This document shows, piece by piece, positions 1 to 10,427 of a DNA stretch of 14,193 nt. The translations under genes were made by a program, and so were the position numbers. This DNA is from Deltaproteobacteria bacterium (GTDB lineage: Bacteria; Myxococcota; XYA12-FULL-58-9; JAUUZB01). Under the pieces are notes generated by a model. The model saw only the letters and a program-made list of their open reading frames with translations. It had not been told where the DNA came from and did not search any database. Numbering within the stretch: position 1 is the stretch's first letter; each line of letters opens with the position of its first letter. The stretch lies in NCBI GenBank assembly GCA_030590185.1, contig JAUUZB010000011.1:1-14193 (forward strand), read 5' to 3'.

Positions 1-1944
<1,944 letters not shown>

Positions 1945-1975
1945 CCCGAGCCCCCGGGTGCGACCTGCCAATAGA

Positions 1976-2004
1976 TTGCACCAAAAAAGCCCACAAGGTA
2001 CAAC
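1976..2004 (+). promoter_or_regulatory. Candidate housekeeping promoter for the zinc-ribbon/TPR gene
   Basis: TTGCAC (1976-1981), a 17-base spacer, then TACAAC (1999-2004). The -10 matches TATAAT at 4 of 6 positions and the -35 keeps only TTG. It would give a leader of roughly 50 bases before the ATG at 2065. The same style of box at the same spacing lies before the enolase gene, which lends slight support. Prediction by eye only. Confidence 0.3.
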
Positions 2005-2064
2005 GGGGAGGGGTTGGGGTGCGGTTACTTTAGGGTAGCGAGAGCGAGCGGAGTCGGTGCACTG

Positions 2065-3975
2065 ATGACTGCTGCGATGATGGACGTACGTTGCGTCAAG
2101 TGCTCCACCGAGTACGAGTTCGAGATCCAGCGCGTTCCGACCGAGGGCCTGTCGGTCAAGTGCAGTCAGTGCGCCCACGTCTTCAAGGTGTTCCGCGACG
2201 ACCAACCGCAGCCTGGTATCTGGAAGGTCCGGCAAAAGACCGGGAACCTGTTCGAGTTCCGCGAGCTGACCACCCTGCAACGCTGGATCGTCGAGCGCAA
2301 GGTCGGCCGCGAGGACGAGATCTCCAAAACCGGCAAGAACTGGAAACGACTCGGTGACATCGCCGAGCTCGCCGCCTTCTTCCAGGTGGTCGAGAAGGCG
2401 GAGACGCCCGATCAGCAGACCAACGGCGGCCCCGATCAATCATCGAGTTTTCCAGGCGGCGGTCCCCAGGCGGCGGTGGCGCAGCCGATCATTCAGCACA
2501 CCAGCGCGCACACCAACAACGACAGCGACTGGAACATGGCGGACCTCGATCCGCCGGCCAACGCGGCGTTCATCATTGGCGACGACACCCCTTCGATCGT
2601 CGGCCAACCCAACCCCCTCGCCGCGGCCCCAGTGGCTCCACGGCCCCCCCCGCCCGAACCCCTTTCCCAGCCCGTACGCCAACGGCGCGCCTCAGCCCCC
2701 GTGCCGGAGATGGTCGCGGACGACTACGACGACGACCTCTACGACGAGTTCGACGCGCCCCGGTCGGGCGGCAAGGGCAAGTGGGTGGTGGCCATCCTGC
2801 TGTTGCTGGCGCTCGGCGGCGGCGGCGCCTACCTCTATAGGCCGGAGTTCTTCACCCAGTTTCTCGGGCCCAAGGTCCCGGAGCTAGCGGTGAGCCACGT
2901 CAAGACCGGCTACATCGAGCTGCGCAAGGACTCCAACGCCGGCATCGCCGCTGCCATCTCCAACTTCGAGAAGGGGATAGCGCTAGCCGCGGACTACGCC
3001 GATGCCAAGTCCGGGTTGGCCGAGTCGCTGATCAATCAGGCCGAATGGAAGTCGGTGGAGGCCGCCGAGCTCGAGGCCAAGTTGGTCAGCCTCGAGGAGG
3101 CGCCCGACGAGGAGAAGAAACCACTTCAGGATCAGATCACCGAGCTGCGCGCCGCCGCCGCCCGCATCGCGGATCAGGCATTCAATGTCGGCAAGGAGGC
3201 CCTGGTGGTCGCGCCCGAGGCTCTGGCCCCTAACCGTGCCATGGCGGACTACTATCGCTACAAGGCGGCGGAGCCCCAGATGCAGCCGTTGCTCGACCGC
3301 GCCAAGCTGGTGGCGCCCAACGATCCCGGCGTCGCCTATGTGATCGGCTCCAACATGATGCGCGATCCGGCCTCCCAGGAACGGGCGATCCGCTATTTCG
3401 ATACCGCCCTCGAAGCGGCGCCCGACATGCAGCGCGCCCGTTTCAAGATCGCCAGGATCTATCAACTGCAGGGCAGCCCCGACAAAGCGCTGCGTCAGAT
3501 CGATGCCATCCTGACGGCGGTCCCCGATCACGATCGCGCCAAGGCGCTCAAGTTGGTGCTCCAGCCCCCAGAGCCGGTCGCCGTGGAGGAGCCGCCCAAG
3601 CAAGAGGAAGAGCCGCCGATGACCCCCGAGCGCCTGGTGCGTCAGGCCGATCGCCTGCGCGATCGGGATCAACCGCGCAAGGCCATGGGTCTCTATGAGA
3701 AGGCGGTCGATCAGGAGCCCGGCAATATCGACGGCCTCAACGGTCTGGCCTGGTGCTATTACGATCTGGAGGAGTACGACGCCTCCATCGTGACCTTCAA
3801 GCGGGTGCTGGCCAAGGTGCCGCGTTTCTCCGACGCCCACATGGGCCTGGCGACCGTCTATGAAGAAAAGAGTATGAAGCGCGACGCCCTCAAGCACTAT
3901 CAGAAGTACCTCGACATCGTGCCCAACGGGCCCGACGCCTCGGTGGCACGTAGCGCGCTCAGTCGTCTGAAGTAG
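2065..3975 (+). CDS. Zinc-ribbon (MJ0042-type) / GYF-like / TPR single-pass membrane protein
   Basis: A 636-residue protein of unassigned function. Its N-terminus is a zinc ribbon with two CxxC pairs (C10, C13, C33, C36), matching the MJ0042 pattern. Residues about 51-108 resemble the GYF_2/DUF4339 domain (W.vR...G..fEFrEL..LqrWI..kvg..D.isk.g..Wk). A disordered Pro/Asp-rich linker follows, then one membrane segment at about 239-258 (WVVAILLLLALGGGGAYLY), and a long TPR-like helical region to the C-terminus. Zinc-ribbon, linker, TM and TPR order is familiar from myxobacterial proteins thought to be scaffolds or sensors; that role is inference. The frame is open back to 2014, but ATG 2065 was chosen because GGAG lies 11 bases upstream and the domain starts 10 residues in; ATG 2077 or 2080 is also possible. 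The gene ends in TAG. Confidence 0.85.
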   Translation: MTAAMMDVRCVKCSTEYEFEIQRVPTEGLSVKCSQCAHVFKVFRDDQPQPGIWKVRQKTGNLFEFRELTTLQRWIVERKVGREDEISKTGKNWKRLGDIAELAAFFQVVEKAETPDQQTNGGPDQSSSFPGGGPQAAVAQPIIQHTSAHTNNDSDWNMADLDPPANAAFIIGDDTPSIVGQPNPLAAAPVAPRPPPPEPLSQPVRQRRASAPVPEMVADDYDDDLYDEFDAPRSGGKGKWVVAILLLLALGGGGAYLYRPEFFTQFLGPKVPELAVSHVKTGYIELRKDSNAGIAAAISNFEKGIALAADYADAKSGLAESLINQAEWKSVEAAELEAKLVSLEEAPDEEKKPLQDQITELRAAAARIADQAFNVGKEALVVAPEALAPNRAMADYYRYKAAEPQMQPLLDRAKLVAPNDPGVAYVIGSNMMRDPASQERAIRYFDTALEAAPDMQRARFKIARIYQLQGSPDKALRQIDAILTAVPDHDRAKALKLVLQPPEPVAVEEPPKQEEEPPMTPERLVRQADRLRDRDQPRKAMGLYEKAVDQEPGNIDGLNGLAWCYYDLEEYDASIVTFKRVLAKVPRFSDAHMGLATVYEEKSMKRDALKHYQKYLDIVPNGPDASVARSALSRLK

Positions 3976-4107
3976 CCGCGCCGCCGCCAATCGGTCATTG
4001 ACCCGCGATACGAGCCGTGTTCTCAAGGTGCCGTAGGGGACCCGGCGTTTCATGCCCGTGACTCGCGCGGTTCGCGAAACGCTTTCTCAACGGGACGTGT
4101 ACAGACC

Positions 4108-5139
4108 ATGACGGACAACAAGTTACTCGTAGGAGTGGGCATCGTCCGGGCCTCGGCCACTGAGGTCGCGAGGCGACCGGTCGAGGCCGTCGCCCTGGTG
4201 TTGGCGGCGATGATGACAGCCCTGGTCGCGCCGCTGTGGGGGGCGACCCTGAGCTGGATCGGCTGGCTGGAGGCCCGGGAGCGGATCACCTCCGAGGGCG
4301 TGATTGGCCTCGGCTCGGTGCTCGCGCCCAAGCGGGCCCGCGAGCAGTACCGCGATGGTGTGTGGCGCGGCCTGTGGCGGGTGCACGGCGTGTCGGTTGC
4401 CTTTGCCGTCGTGCAGGCGCCGATCATCCTGCTCATCATGGTACCCGCCGGCGTCGCCTTCGCGCTGTTCGACACCCTCGGGTCGCTCTACCCGCACCCG
4501 GTGGCGGAGATGGTGGTGACCTACATCGTGCCGGTGGTCATCGCGGTTGCCTGTTTGACGATCGCGGTCGGCGAGGCGGTCCTCGCCTATCGCATGCTGC
4601 GCACCATGGCTGGTCCCTACTCGCTCGGCCTGCTCTTTCGCGTCACCGGCGCGGCGTGGCGGGTGACCCTCGACCACCTCACCACCCTCGCGAGCCTCGG
4701 CATCACCCTGGCCCTCGGGACAGTGATCGGCGGGGTCGTGGTCGGCCTTCTGGTCTCCTTGGCCGACCTGCTCGCCCTCGGTGATGGCCAGACGGCCATC
4801 GAGATCTGGCTGGCCTTGTTCCTCGGCGTGTTGGTCGCCGCGGTGGAGCTCGAGTCGATCGCCGGTTGGGCGGAGGGCGTACCCTTGCCCAAGGTCGACG
4901 AGTCCAACTGCTGGGTGTTCACCGATTGGCTTTGGGATTGGCTCGGTTCGGTGTTTGGCTGGTTCGCAAAGCAGGGCATGATCGCGGTGGGCACGGGCGC
5001 CTGCCTGGTGATCGGTCTGCTCACCGGCGTGGCCGCCCTGGCCACCAAGCAGGTCTTCACCTCCTGGGTCGGTCTCGGTTGGTTCGCGGTCACCGCGGCC
5101 GTTTTGGTCACCATTCGTTTGGCGGAGCGCAAGAAATGA
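4108..5139 (+). CDS. Polytopic inner-membrane protein of unknown function
   Basis: A 343-residue, strongly hydrophobic protein I do not recognise. About six to seven membrane segments can be seen, near residues 25-50, 95-122, 132-160, 192-225, 231-250, 290-312 and 320-337. Between them are a basic loop (APKRAREQYRDGVWRGLWRVHG, around 73-94, quoted only for its charge pattern of alternating Arg/Lys) and a Trp-rich stretch near 269-286. It shows no nucleotide-binding, protease or transporter signature. The ribosome site is weak (an imperfect CGGGA about 12 bases before the ATG). Its stop overlaps the start of the coiled-coil gene as ATGA, so the two are probably translationally coupled and may work together in the membrane. 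Expression may come from readthrough of the upstream TPR gene, 132 bases away. Confidence 0.8.
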   Translation: MTDNKLLVGVGIVRASATEVARRPVEAVALVLAAMMTALVAPLWGATLSWIGWLEARERITSEGVIGLGSVLAPKRAREQYRDGVWRGLWRVHGVSVAFAVVQAPIILLIMVPAGVAFALFDTLGSLYPHPVAEMVVTYIVPVVIAVACLTIAVGEAVLAYRMLRTMAGPYSLGLLFRVTGAAWRVTLDHLTTLASLGITLALGTVIGGVVVGLLVSLADLLALGDGQTAIEIWLALFLGVLVAAVELESIAGWAEGVPLPKVDESNCWVFTDWLWDWLGSVFGWFAKQGMIAVGTGACLVIGLLTGVAALATKQVFTSWVGLGWFAVTAAVLVTIRLAERKK

Positions 5140-5954
5140 AGGGCCTTCGAGTCGTAGCCGTATATGTCGGTATCGCCTGGTTCCTGGCCAGCGCCGGGGT
5201 TCTGTGGAGCGGCATCGCCGCCTATGGCGATGCTTCCTCGCAGCGGGACAACGTCAAGTCAGCCTCGGCCAAGCAAATCGCAGAGGTCGAGGAGGAGAAG
5301 AAGGAGCTCGAGGGCAAGCTCAACGAGGAGATTGCCGACGTCGAGCAGGGGGTGACCGAAGCCAAGGACGAGCGCGACGCCGTGGCCGAGGACGATAAAC
5401 GCGGCCTCAAGGCGGCCGAGGCCAAGGTGACCAAGGCTGAGAAGGCGGTCGACAAGGCCACCAAGGCCAAGGAAGAGGCGGTAGCCGCCATCGACGAGAA
5501 GCTCGAAGGGATTCGGGCAGAGGAGAAGGCGCAGCTCGAGGCCATGGCTGGCCCGGGCGGTGCGGAGTTCCCCTGGAAGGCGATCGTCGGCTTGGTGCTC
5601 GGCATCCTGTTCATCGTCGCTGGCGTGATTTTGAAGTCTGGCCCATCGGGGTCGCGCTCCAAGCGCGCCGACAGCTCGGCACGGGATCCGGCCTTCACCA
5701 AGGATCTCGGCGGCACGTCGCCCGCCCCACAGGCGATCGACGACGACGAGGACACACCGCCGGCTGGCGCCTTGCCCCGATCCGAAAGTTCCTCCTGGGC
5801 TTCTCCCGGGCTGCAATCTTTTGGGCCGCTACGGAGCCGCCTTCGCCGTCTCCCTCCGCGCTGCGCGAGCCCCTGCGGGTCTCGCTCCGCACCCTACGGC
5901 GCCGCTGCGCGTCGCCTCCGGCCTGCGCGAGCCGCCCTTCGTAGGGTGGCGTAG
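5136..5954 (+). CDS. Two-TM coiled-coil membrane protein, C-terminal tail doubtful
   Basis: A 272-residue frame starting at the ATG that overlaps the previous stop (ATGA at 5136-5139). Residues 4-28 form a membrane segment or uncleaved signal anchor. Residues about 33-136 are a highly charged Glu/Lys/Ala coiled coil, and 146-168 (KAIVGLVLGILFIVAGVI) is a second membrane segment. A polar, acidic cytoplasmic-type tail follows (IDDDEDTPP near 201). From about residue 211 the composition switches abruptly to Arg/Pro/Ser with unusual codons, where the DNA enters degenerate repeats. The last 60 or so residues are therefore probably readthrough into non-coding DNA after loss or displacement of the native stop. 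Likely role with the overlapping polytopic protein: a membrane-bound spacer or adaptor, by inference only. I recognise no family. Confidence 0.7.
   Translation: MKGLRVVAVYVGIAWFLASAGVLWSGIAAYGDASSQRDNVKSASAKQIAEVEEEKKELEGKLNEEIADVEQGVTEAKDERDAVAEDDKRGLKAAEAKVTKAEKAVDKATKAKEEAVAAIDEKLEGIRAEEKAQLEAMAGPGGAEFPWKAIVGLVLGILFIVAGVILKSGPSGSRSKRADSSARDPAFTKDLGGTSPAPQAIDDDEDTPPAGALPRSESSSWASPGLQSFGPLRSRLRRLPPRCASPCGSRSAPYGAAARRLRPARAALRRVA
5829..5948. repeat. Degenerate ~63-65-bp direct repeat ending in an inverted repeat
   Basis: Two diverged copies lie side by side. CTACGGAGCCGC at 5829-5840 recurs as CTACGGCGCCGC at 5894-5905, and CTGCGCGAGCC at 5861-5871 recurs exactly at 5923-5933. The second copy is bracketed by a perfect 9-bp inverted repeat, CACCCTACG (5890-5898) and CGTAGGGTG (5940-5948). 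The style resembles dispersed intergenic elements, but genome-wide copies cannot be checked here. It overlaps the doubtful tail of the coiled-coil gene. Confidence 0.5.
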
Positions 5955-6242
5955 AATGGTTTTGCTCGAGGTCCCTGGAGACCGCGTGCTTCTCGCTGCG
6001 GCGCGAGCGAGCGACGCGCGGCACCGCAGCTAAGGGAGTGGTGCGGCGGAGGCGAAGCACCCACAGCCCTTCGGAGCGCCCACACCCCAAGAGCCGAAGC
6101 AGTACCCCTTCCTTCGCGAGGAGCGCAAGCAGGAGCGAGCGGCTGTCTAGCACAGCTCACGCTGCGTTTGCTTTGAGACGAGCGCCCGTTGCGGGCGGCA
6201 ACCTCTCGTGTCGTGCGTAGTGAGACGCAGCCCCGGTCGAGC
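5955..6242. other. Convergent intergenic region rich in inverted repeats
   Basis: This stretch between the + strand coiled-coil gene and the - strand enolase holds no convincing gene; its short frames have noncoding-like composition. It carries GCTGCGG (5995-6001) paired with CCGCAGC (6024-6030), and GCTGCGT (6161-6167) paired with ACGCAGC (6225-6231). None is followed by a clear T-run, so classical terminators are not evident. Together with 5829-5948 it makes roughly 400 bases of structured DNA. Confidence 0.5.
6183..6197 (-). terminator. Small GC hairpin downstream of enolase, possible terminator
   Basis: CGCCCG-TTG-CGGGCG is a perfect 6-bp stem with a 3-base loop, about 46 bases past the enolase stop on the - strand. 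No U-tract follows, so intrinsic termination is uncertain; it also sits inside the wider GCTGCGT/ACGCAGC inverted repeat. Confidence 0.25.
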
Positions 6243-7719
<1,477 letters not shown>

Positions 7720-7737
<18 letters not shown>

Positions 7738-8202
7738 CCGATGTGCCCGCGCCGCCACAGCCTGGGCCCGCTTGCCGGCGTCGGTGCTGGCCTTCGGGTC
7801 CGCGTCGATCACCCGTTTGAGCAGCTCGGCCGCCGGAACCATCTGGCCGGTTTGGATCAGCAGCTCCGCTTCGGCGATGGCGACGTTCGGGTCATCAGGG
7901 TGGCGCTCGTGCAGAGATTGGATCTTCTCCTCTGCCGCGTCCGATTCACCACGCCTCAAGAGAATCTCGATGGCCAGCAGGCTCGGCAGCGGATCGCTGC
8001 GGTCGAGCTCCTCGAGCATCTCGAGCATGATCAACGCCCGTGCGTCGTGGCCGCCGTCGAGGAAAAACTGCGCCCGGCCCCTGAGCTGCTCGATGTAGTC
8101 CGGCTCGATGCCGATCAGGTCCGTGATCTCCACCTCGCCGGCGGCGTAGGCGTAGAGTTGTTGTGCGGTGATGGTGGTGGTGGTGGTGTTGGTCGTGGTC
8201 AT
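7720..8202 (-). CDS. TPR protein, likely class II-type secretion chaperone (SycD/LcrH-like)
   Basis: A 160-residue protein with a Thr-rich N-terminus (T2-T10, encoded by an ACC-rich microsatellite) followed by about three TPR-like helical hairpins (residues about 35-68, 70-104 and 105-136; e.g. YIEQLRGRAQFFLDGGHDA, then PDDPNVAIAEAELLIQTGQ). Size, all-TPR build and its place directly downstream of two large helical proteins resemble SycD/LcrH chaperones, which bind type III translocators in the cytoplasm and keep them soluble. That role is inference; a generic TPR adaptor is the alternative. GGGAG 6 bases before the ATG supports the start, and only 12 bases separate it from the 729-aa gene, so it is the last gene of the operon. 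It ends in TGA inside a small tandem repeat. Confidence 0.75.
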
Positions 8203-8214
8203 GGTGTTCTCCCG

Positions 8215-10404
8215 TCAGCCGCCGATTTTGCGAATGATCGACATGGCGGTGTCGTGCAGCATCTTTGAAATGTTGGACATCATCTGGAGGGTTTGCTGCT
8301 GCTTCTGCAGCGCGTTTTGCAGGTCGACGTTGGCGAGCTGCGCGTCGTCGCCGATGGTGCTGATCGAGTCCTCGGCGTCCTTGATGTAGCCATCCAGAAT
8401 CTCCTGCGCGGTGGCGCCCTCTTCGATGCCGCCGATGGTCATGCCACTGCCGTTGGAGGTGGCGCCCGCCTGGCCGCCGCTCGCGTTCTCCCCCGAGGTG
8501 GGCGCGTACGCCTGGAGGAGCTGGCTGAAGGTCTCGTAGGCGCCCGGCTCAGGGTTGCCCTCCAGCGTCGCGTTGATCTGTGAACCGTTGCAGGCCAGGA
8601 ACAGTTTTTCTTTGAGGCTCTCTGGGCAGTCCGGATCCGCGGCCACAGCTTCCATCAAGGCAACCGTTTGCTCTGGGGGGAGCCCGTCGAACATCCGGCT
8701 CGCCAGCTCGTCGGCCCACGGGCCCTCGGGGTCCTTCCGCGCCGCGAGGTAGAGGGCATCCGAGGGGATCTCCGTCGCGCCGGCGTCAGGGAACGTGACG
8801 CCAGCGAAGGTCTCGTCGACCGAGCCGTAGTCTTCGTAGCGGCCTCCAAGAGCCCCCGTCCAGAGGTCATCCCAAGTCGTTGTCTCCTGGCCGTGTTGCG
8901 CCAGTTCCTGTGCGATGGCGTTCAACTCGGCCTGGATGAGAGTTTCGTGCAACGGATCGGCTGTCGCCTTCTGTTGTTCCACGAGGTACTCCTGGCGACT
9001 CGAGAGGCTGGCGTGACTGCTTTGCTTCTCGTGGTCGAGGAATACCTGAAACTTGTGCAAACCGATGAAGTCGAGCTCCCCCGTGAATGCGTCCAGGAGA
9101 CTCGCGTCTTCCGACTCCACCACCGCCCGTGCGAGCGTGAAGAATTGCTCGCTATCGAGCTGATTGATCACGGATGGGTCCGCCTCGATCGCCTCGGCCG
9201 CGAGGACGGCCAACGTGGCTCGTTTCTCCAGGATCCGACTGTCGTAGTGCGGCCGCATGGCCTCTGGCCCATCCTGTTTTGCCCGTTGGAGCTCGTGGAT
9301 CTCCTCGATTGTCGCCTCGAGCACCGCCGTCGTGTCGTCCCACGCCCCCGCGACCTCGTGCGAGAGCCCTTCGAACGTCACCCGAGCAAAGGCGATCGCG
9401 ATCTCCTCCTCCGAGAGCATGGCGCCGTCGGTCTCCGACAACACCAGCTCGGGCTCCGAGGACTCGTCGGTCACCAACGGGTCCACGATCTCCCCCGAAG
9501 CGTAGTTGACCCAATTGCCGCTCTCGGTGTGGAAGTAGATCAGCTCGGCGAGCTGTTCCTCGGTGAGCTCGCCGTCCGCCGGCATGGAAACGCGTAGCTG
9601 GCGGGCCGTCGTGAGCCTGGCCCGGGCCGCCTTTTTGAGCTCGTTGAAATGTTTGACCCGATCGGCGAAGTCGCGCAGCTCCTCATTCTGCAGCATGTAG
9701 GACTCGCGCAGCACCGCCTGGACGAAGGCATTGATATCCATGCCGAGGGGGAAGCGGCCCTGCTGCGCCGCCATCGCCGCCTTGATGTTCGTCGCGAGCT
9801 TGCCGGCGCTGGCTTCCTCCAACTCGGTGGTGCCGAGGTTGTGGAGGAGGTTCTCAGCGAGCAGGTCGACCAACCCCGCATCGACCTTGGTCCGGGGGCC
9901 GGTGTAGGTGGCCCGCGCGTCCGCGATCAACAACATCCCGCCCTCGCGCAGCCTGGCGGACGCCCCGAGCAGCTTGGACCGCAACCCCTCCTTGCCAGCC
10001 ACCAAGCCGAGCGCCGCGCTCTCCACCTTCGCTAGGCTCGCCATCGTTTTGACCGACGGCGTGCCATCCCCATCCATTCCGAACGCCGGGGCGAGTCGCG
10101 GCAGCGGCACATCGGCCGCGTTGGCCGTGGGCAGGCCCGCCATGGCGCCCGCACCCGCTCGGGCGGGCGTCGCCTGGGCGTCGGGCGTGGAGGCGGTGGT
10201 CTGCATGGCGGTGAGCTTCGTCCGCCCCGCACCCTTGCGGCCCACGAGCGTCAGGCTCGGTTGGAGCTGTTGGAGTAGCTCGGGTTTCTTGGCGGCCTTG
10301 GCTGCCTTGGCGGCGTCCTCCTTGGGCGTGGCCTTCGTTTGTTGGCTCGCGAGCGCTTCCTGGGTGGCGAGTTGGGCGTTGGATGGGCTGGAAATGCGGC
10401 TCAT
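8215..10404 (-). CDS. Large helical protein with conserved C-terminal helical domain; putative secreted filament/tip or effector
   Basis: A 729-residue soluble, mostly helical protein, paralogous to the product of the upstream gene. The first ~110 residues are disordered (Ala/Lys/Thr/Pro), as in many type III substrates. Residues 222-240 carry MDINAFVQAVLRESYMLQN, followed by a basic helix (to about 270); the paralogue has the same motif. A long acidic middle region has no recognised enzyme motif, a Gly/Ser linker lies at 637-660, and the last ~59 residues (671-729, with IGDDAQ, QQQTLQMM and KMLHDTAM) form an amphipathic helical domain about 63% identical to the paralogue's. Such C-terminal helices recall filament, needle or tip proteins of type III systems; this is resemblance, not proof. 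AAAGGAG lies 6 bases before the ATG. It starts 23 bases after the 633-aa gene and is followed 12 bases later by the TPR chaperone-like gene. Ends in TGA. Confidence 0.8.
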   Translation of the reverse strand: MSRISSPSNAQLATQEALASQQTKATPKEDAAKAAKAAKKPELLQQLQPSLTLVGRKGAGRTKLTAMQTTASTPDAQATPARAGAGAMAGLPTANAADVPLPRLAPAFGMDGDGTPSVKTMASLAKVESAALGLVAGKEGLRSKLLGASARLREGGMLLIADARATYTGPRTKVDAGLVDLLAENLLHNLGTTELEEASAGKLATNIKAAMAAQQGRFPLGMDINAFVQAVLRESYMLQNEELRDFADRVKHFNELKKAARARLTTARQLRVSMPADGELTEEQLAELIYFHTESGNWVNYASGEIVDPLVTDESSEPELVLSETDGAMLSEEEIAIAFARVTFEGLSHEVAGAWDDTTAVLEATIEEIHELQRAKQDGPEAMRPHYDSRILEKRATLAVLAAEAIEADPSVINQLDSEQFFTLARAVVESEDASLLDAFTGELDFIGLHKFQVFLDHEKQSSHASLSSRQEYLVEQQKATADPLHETLIQAELNAIAQELAQHGQETTTWDDLWTGALGGRYEDYGSVDETFAGVTFPDAGATEIPSDALYLAARKDPEGPWADELASRMFDGLPPEQTVALMEAVAADPDCPESLKEKLFLACNGSQINATLEGNPEPGAYETFSQLLQAYAPTSGENASGGQAGATSNGSGMTIGGIEEGATAQEILDGYIKDAEDSISTIGDDAQLANVDLQNALQKQQQTLQMMSNISKMLHDTAMSIIRKIGG

Positions 10405-10427
10405 GGTTGTCTCCTTTATGGGAACGG

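Noticed and set aside
2014..2064. Upstream ATG (2014) as start of the zinc-ribbon gene
   Set aside because: No ribosome site; the extension has noncoding-like composition and the zinc ribbon normally lies at the very N-terminus.
8668..9597. 309-residue + strand open frame opposite the 729-aa gene
   Set aside because: Shadow composition; the - strand frame has a perfect ribosome site and a paralogue.
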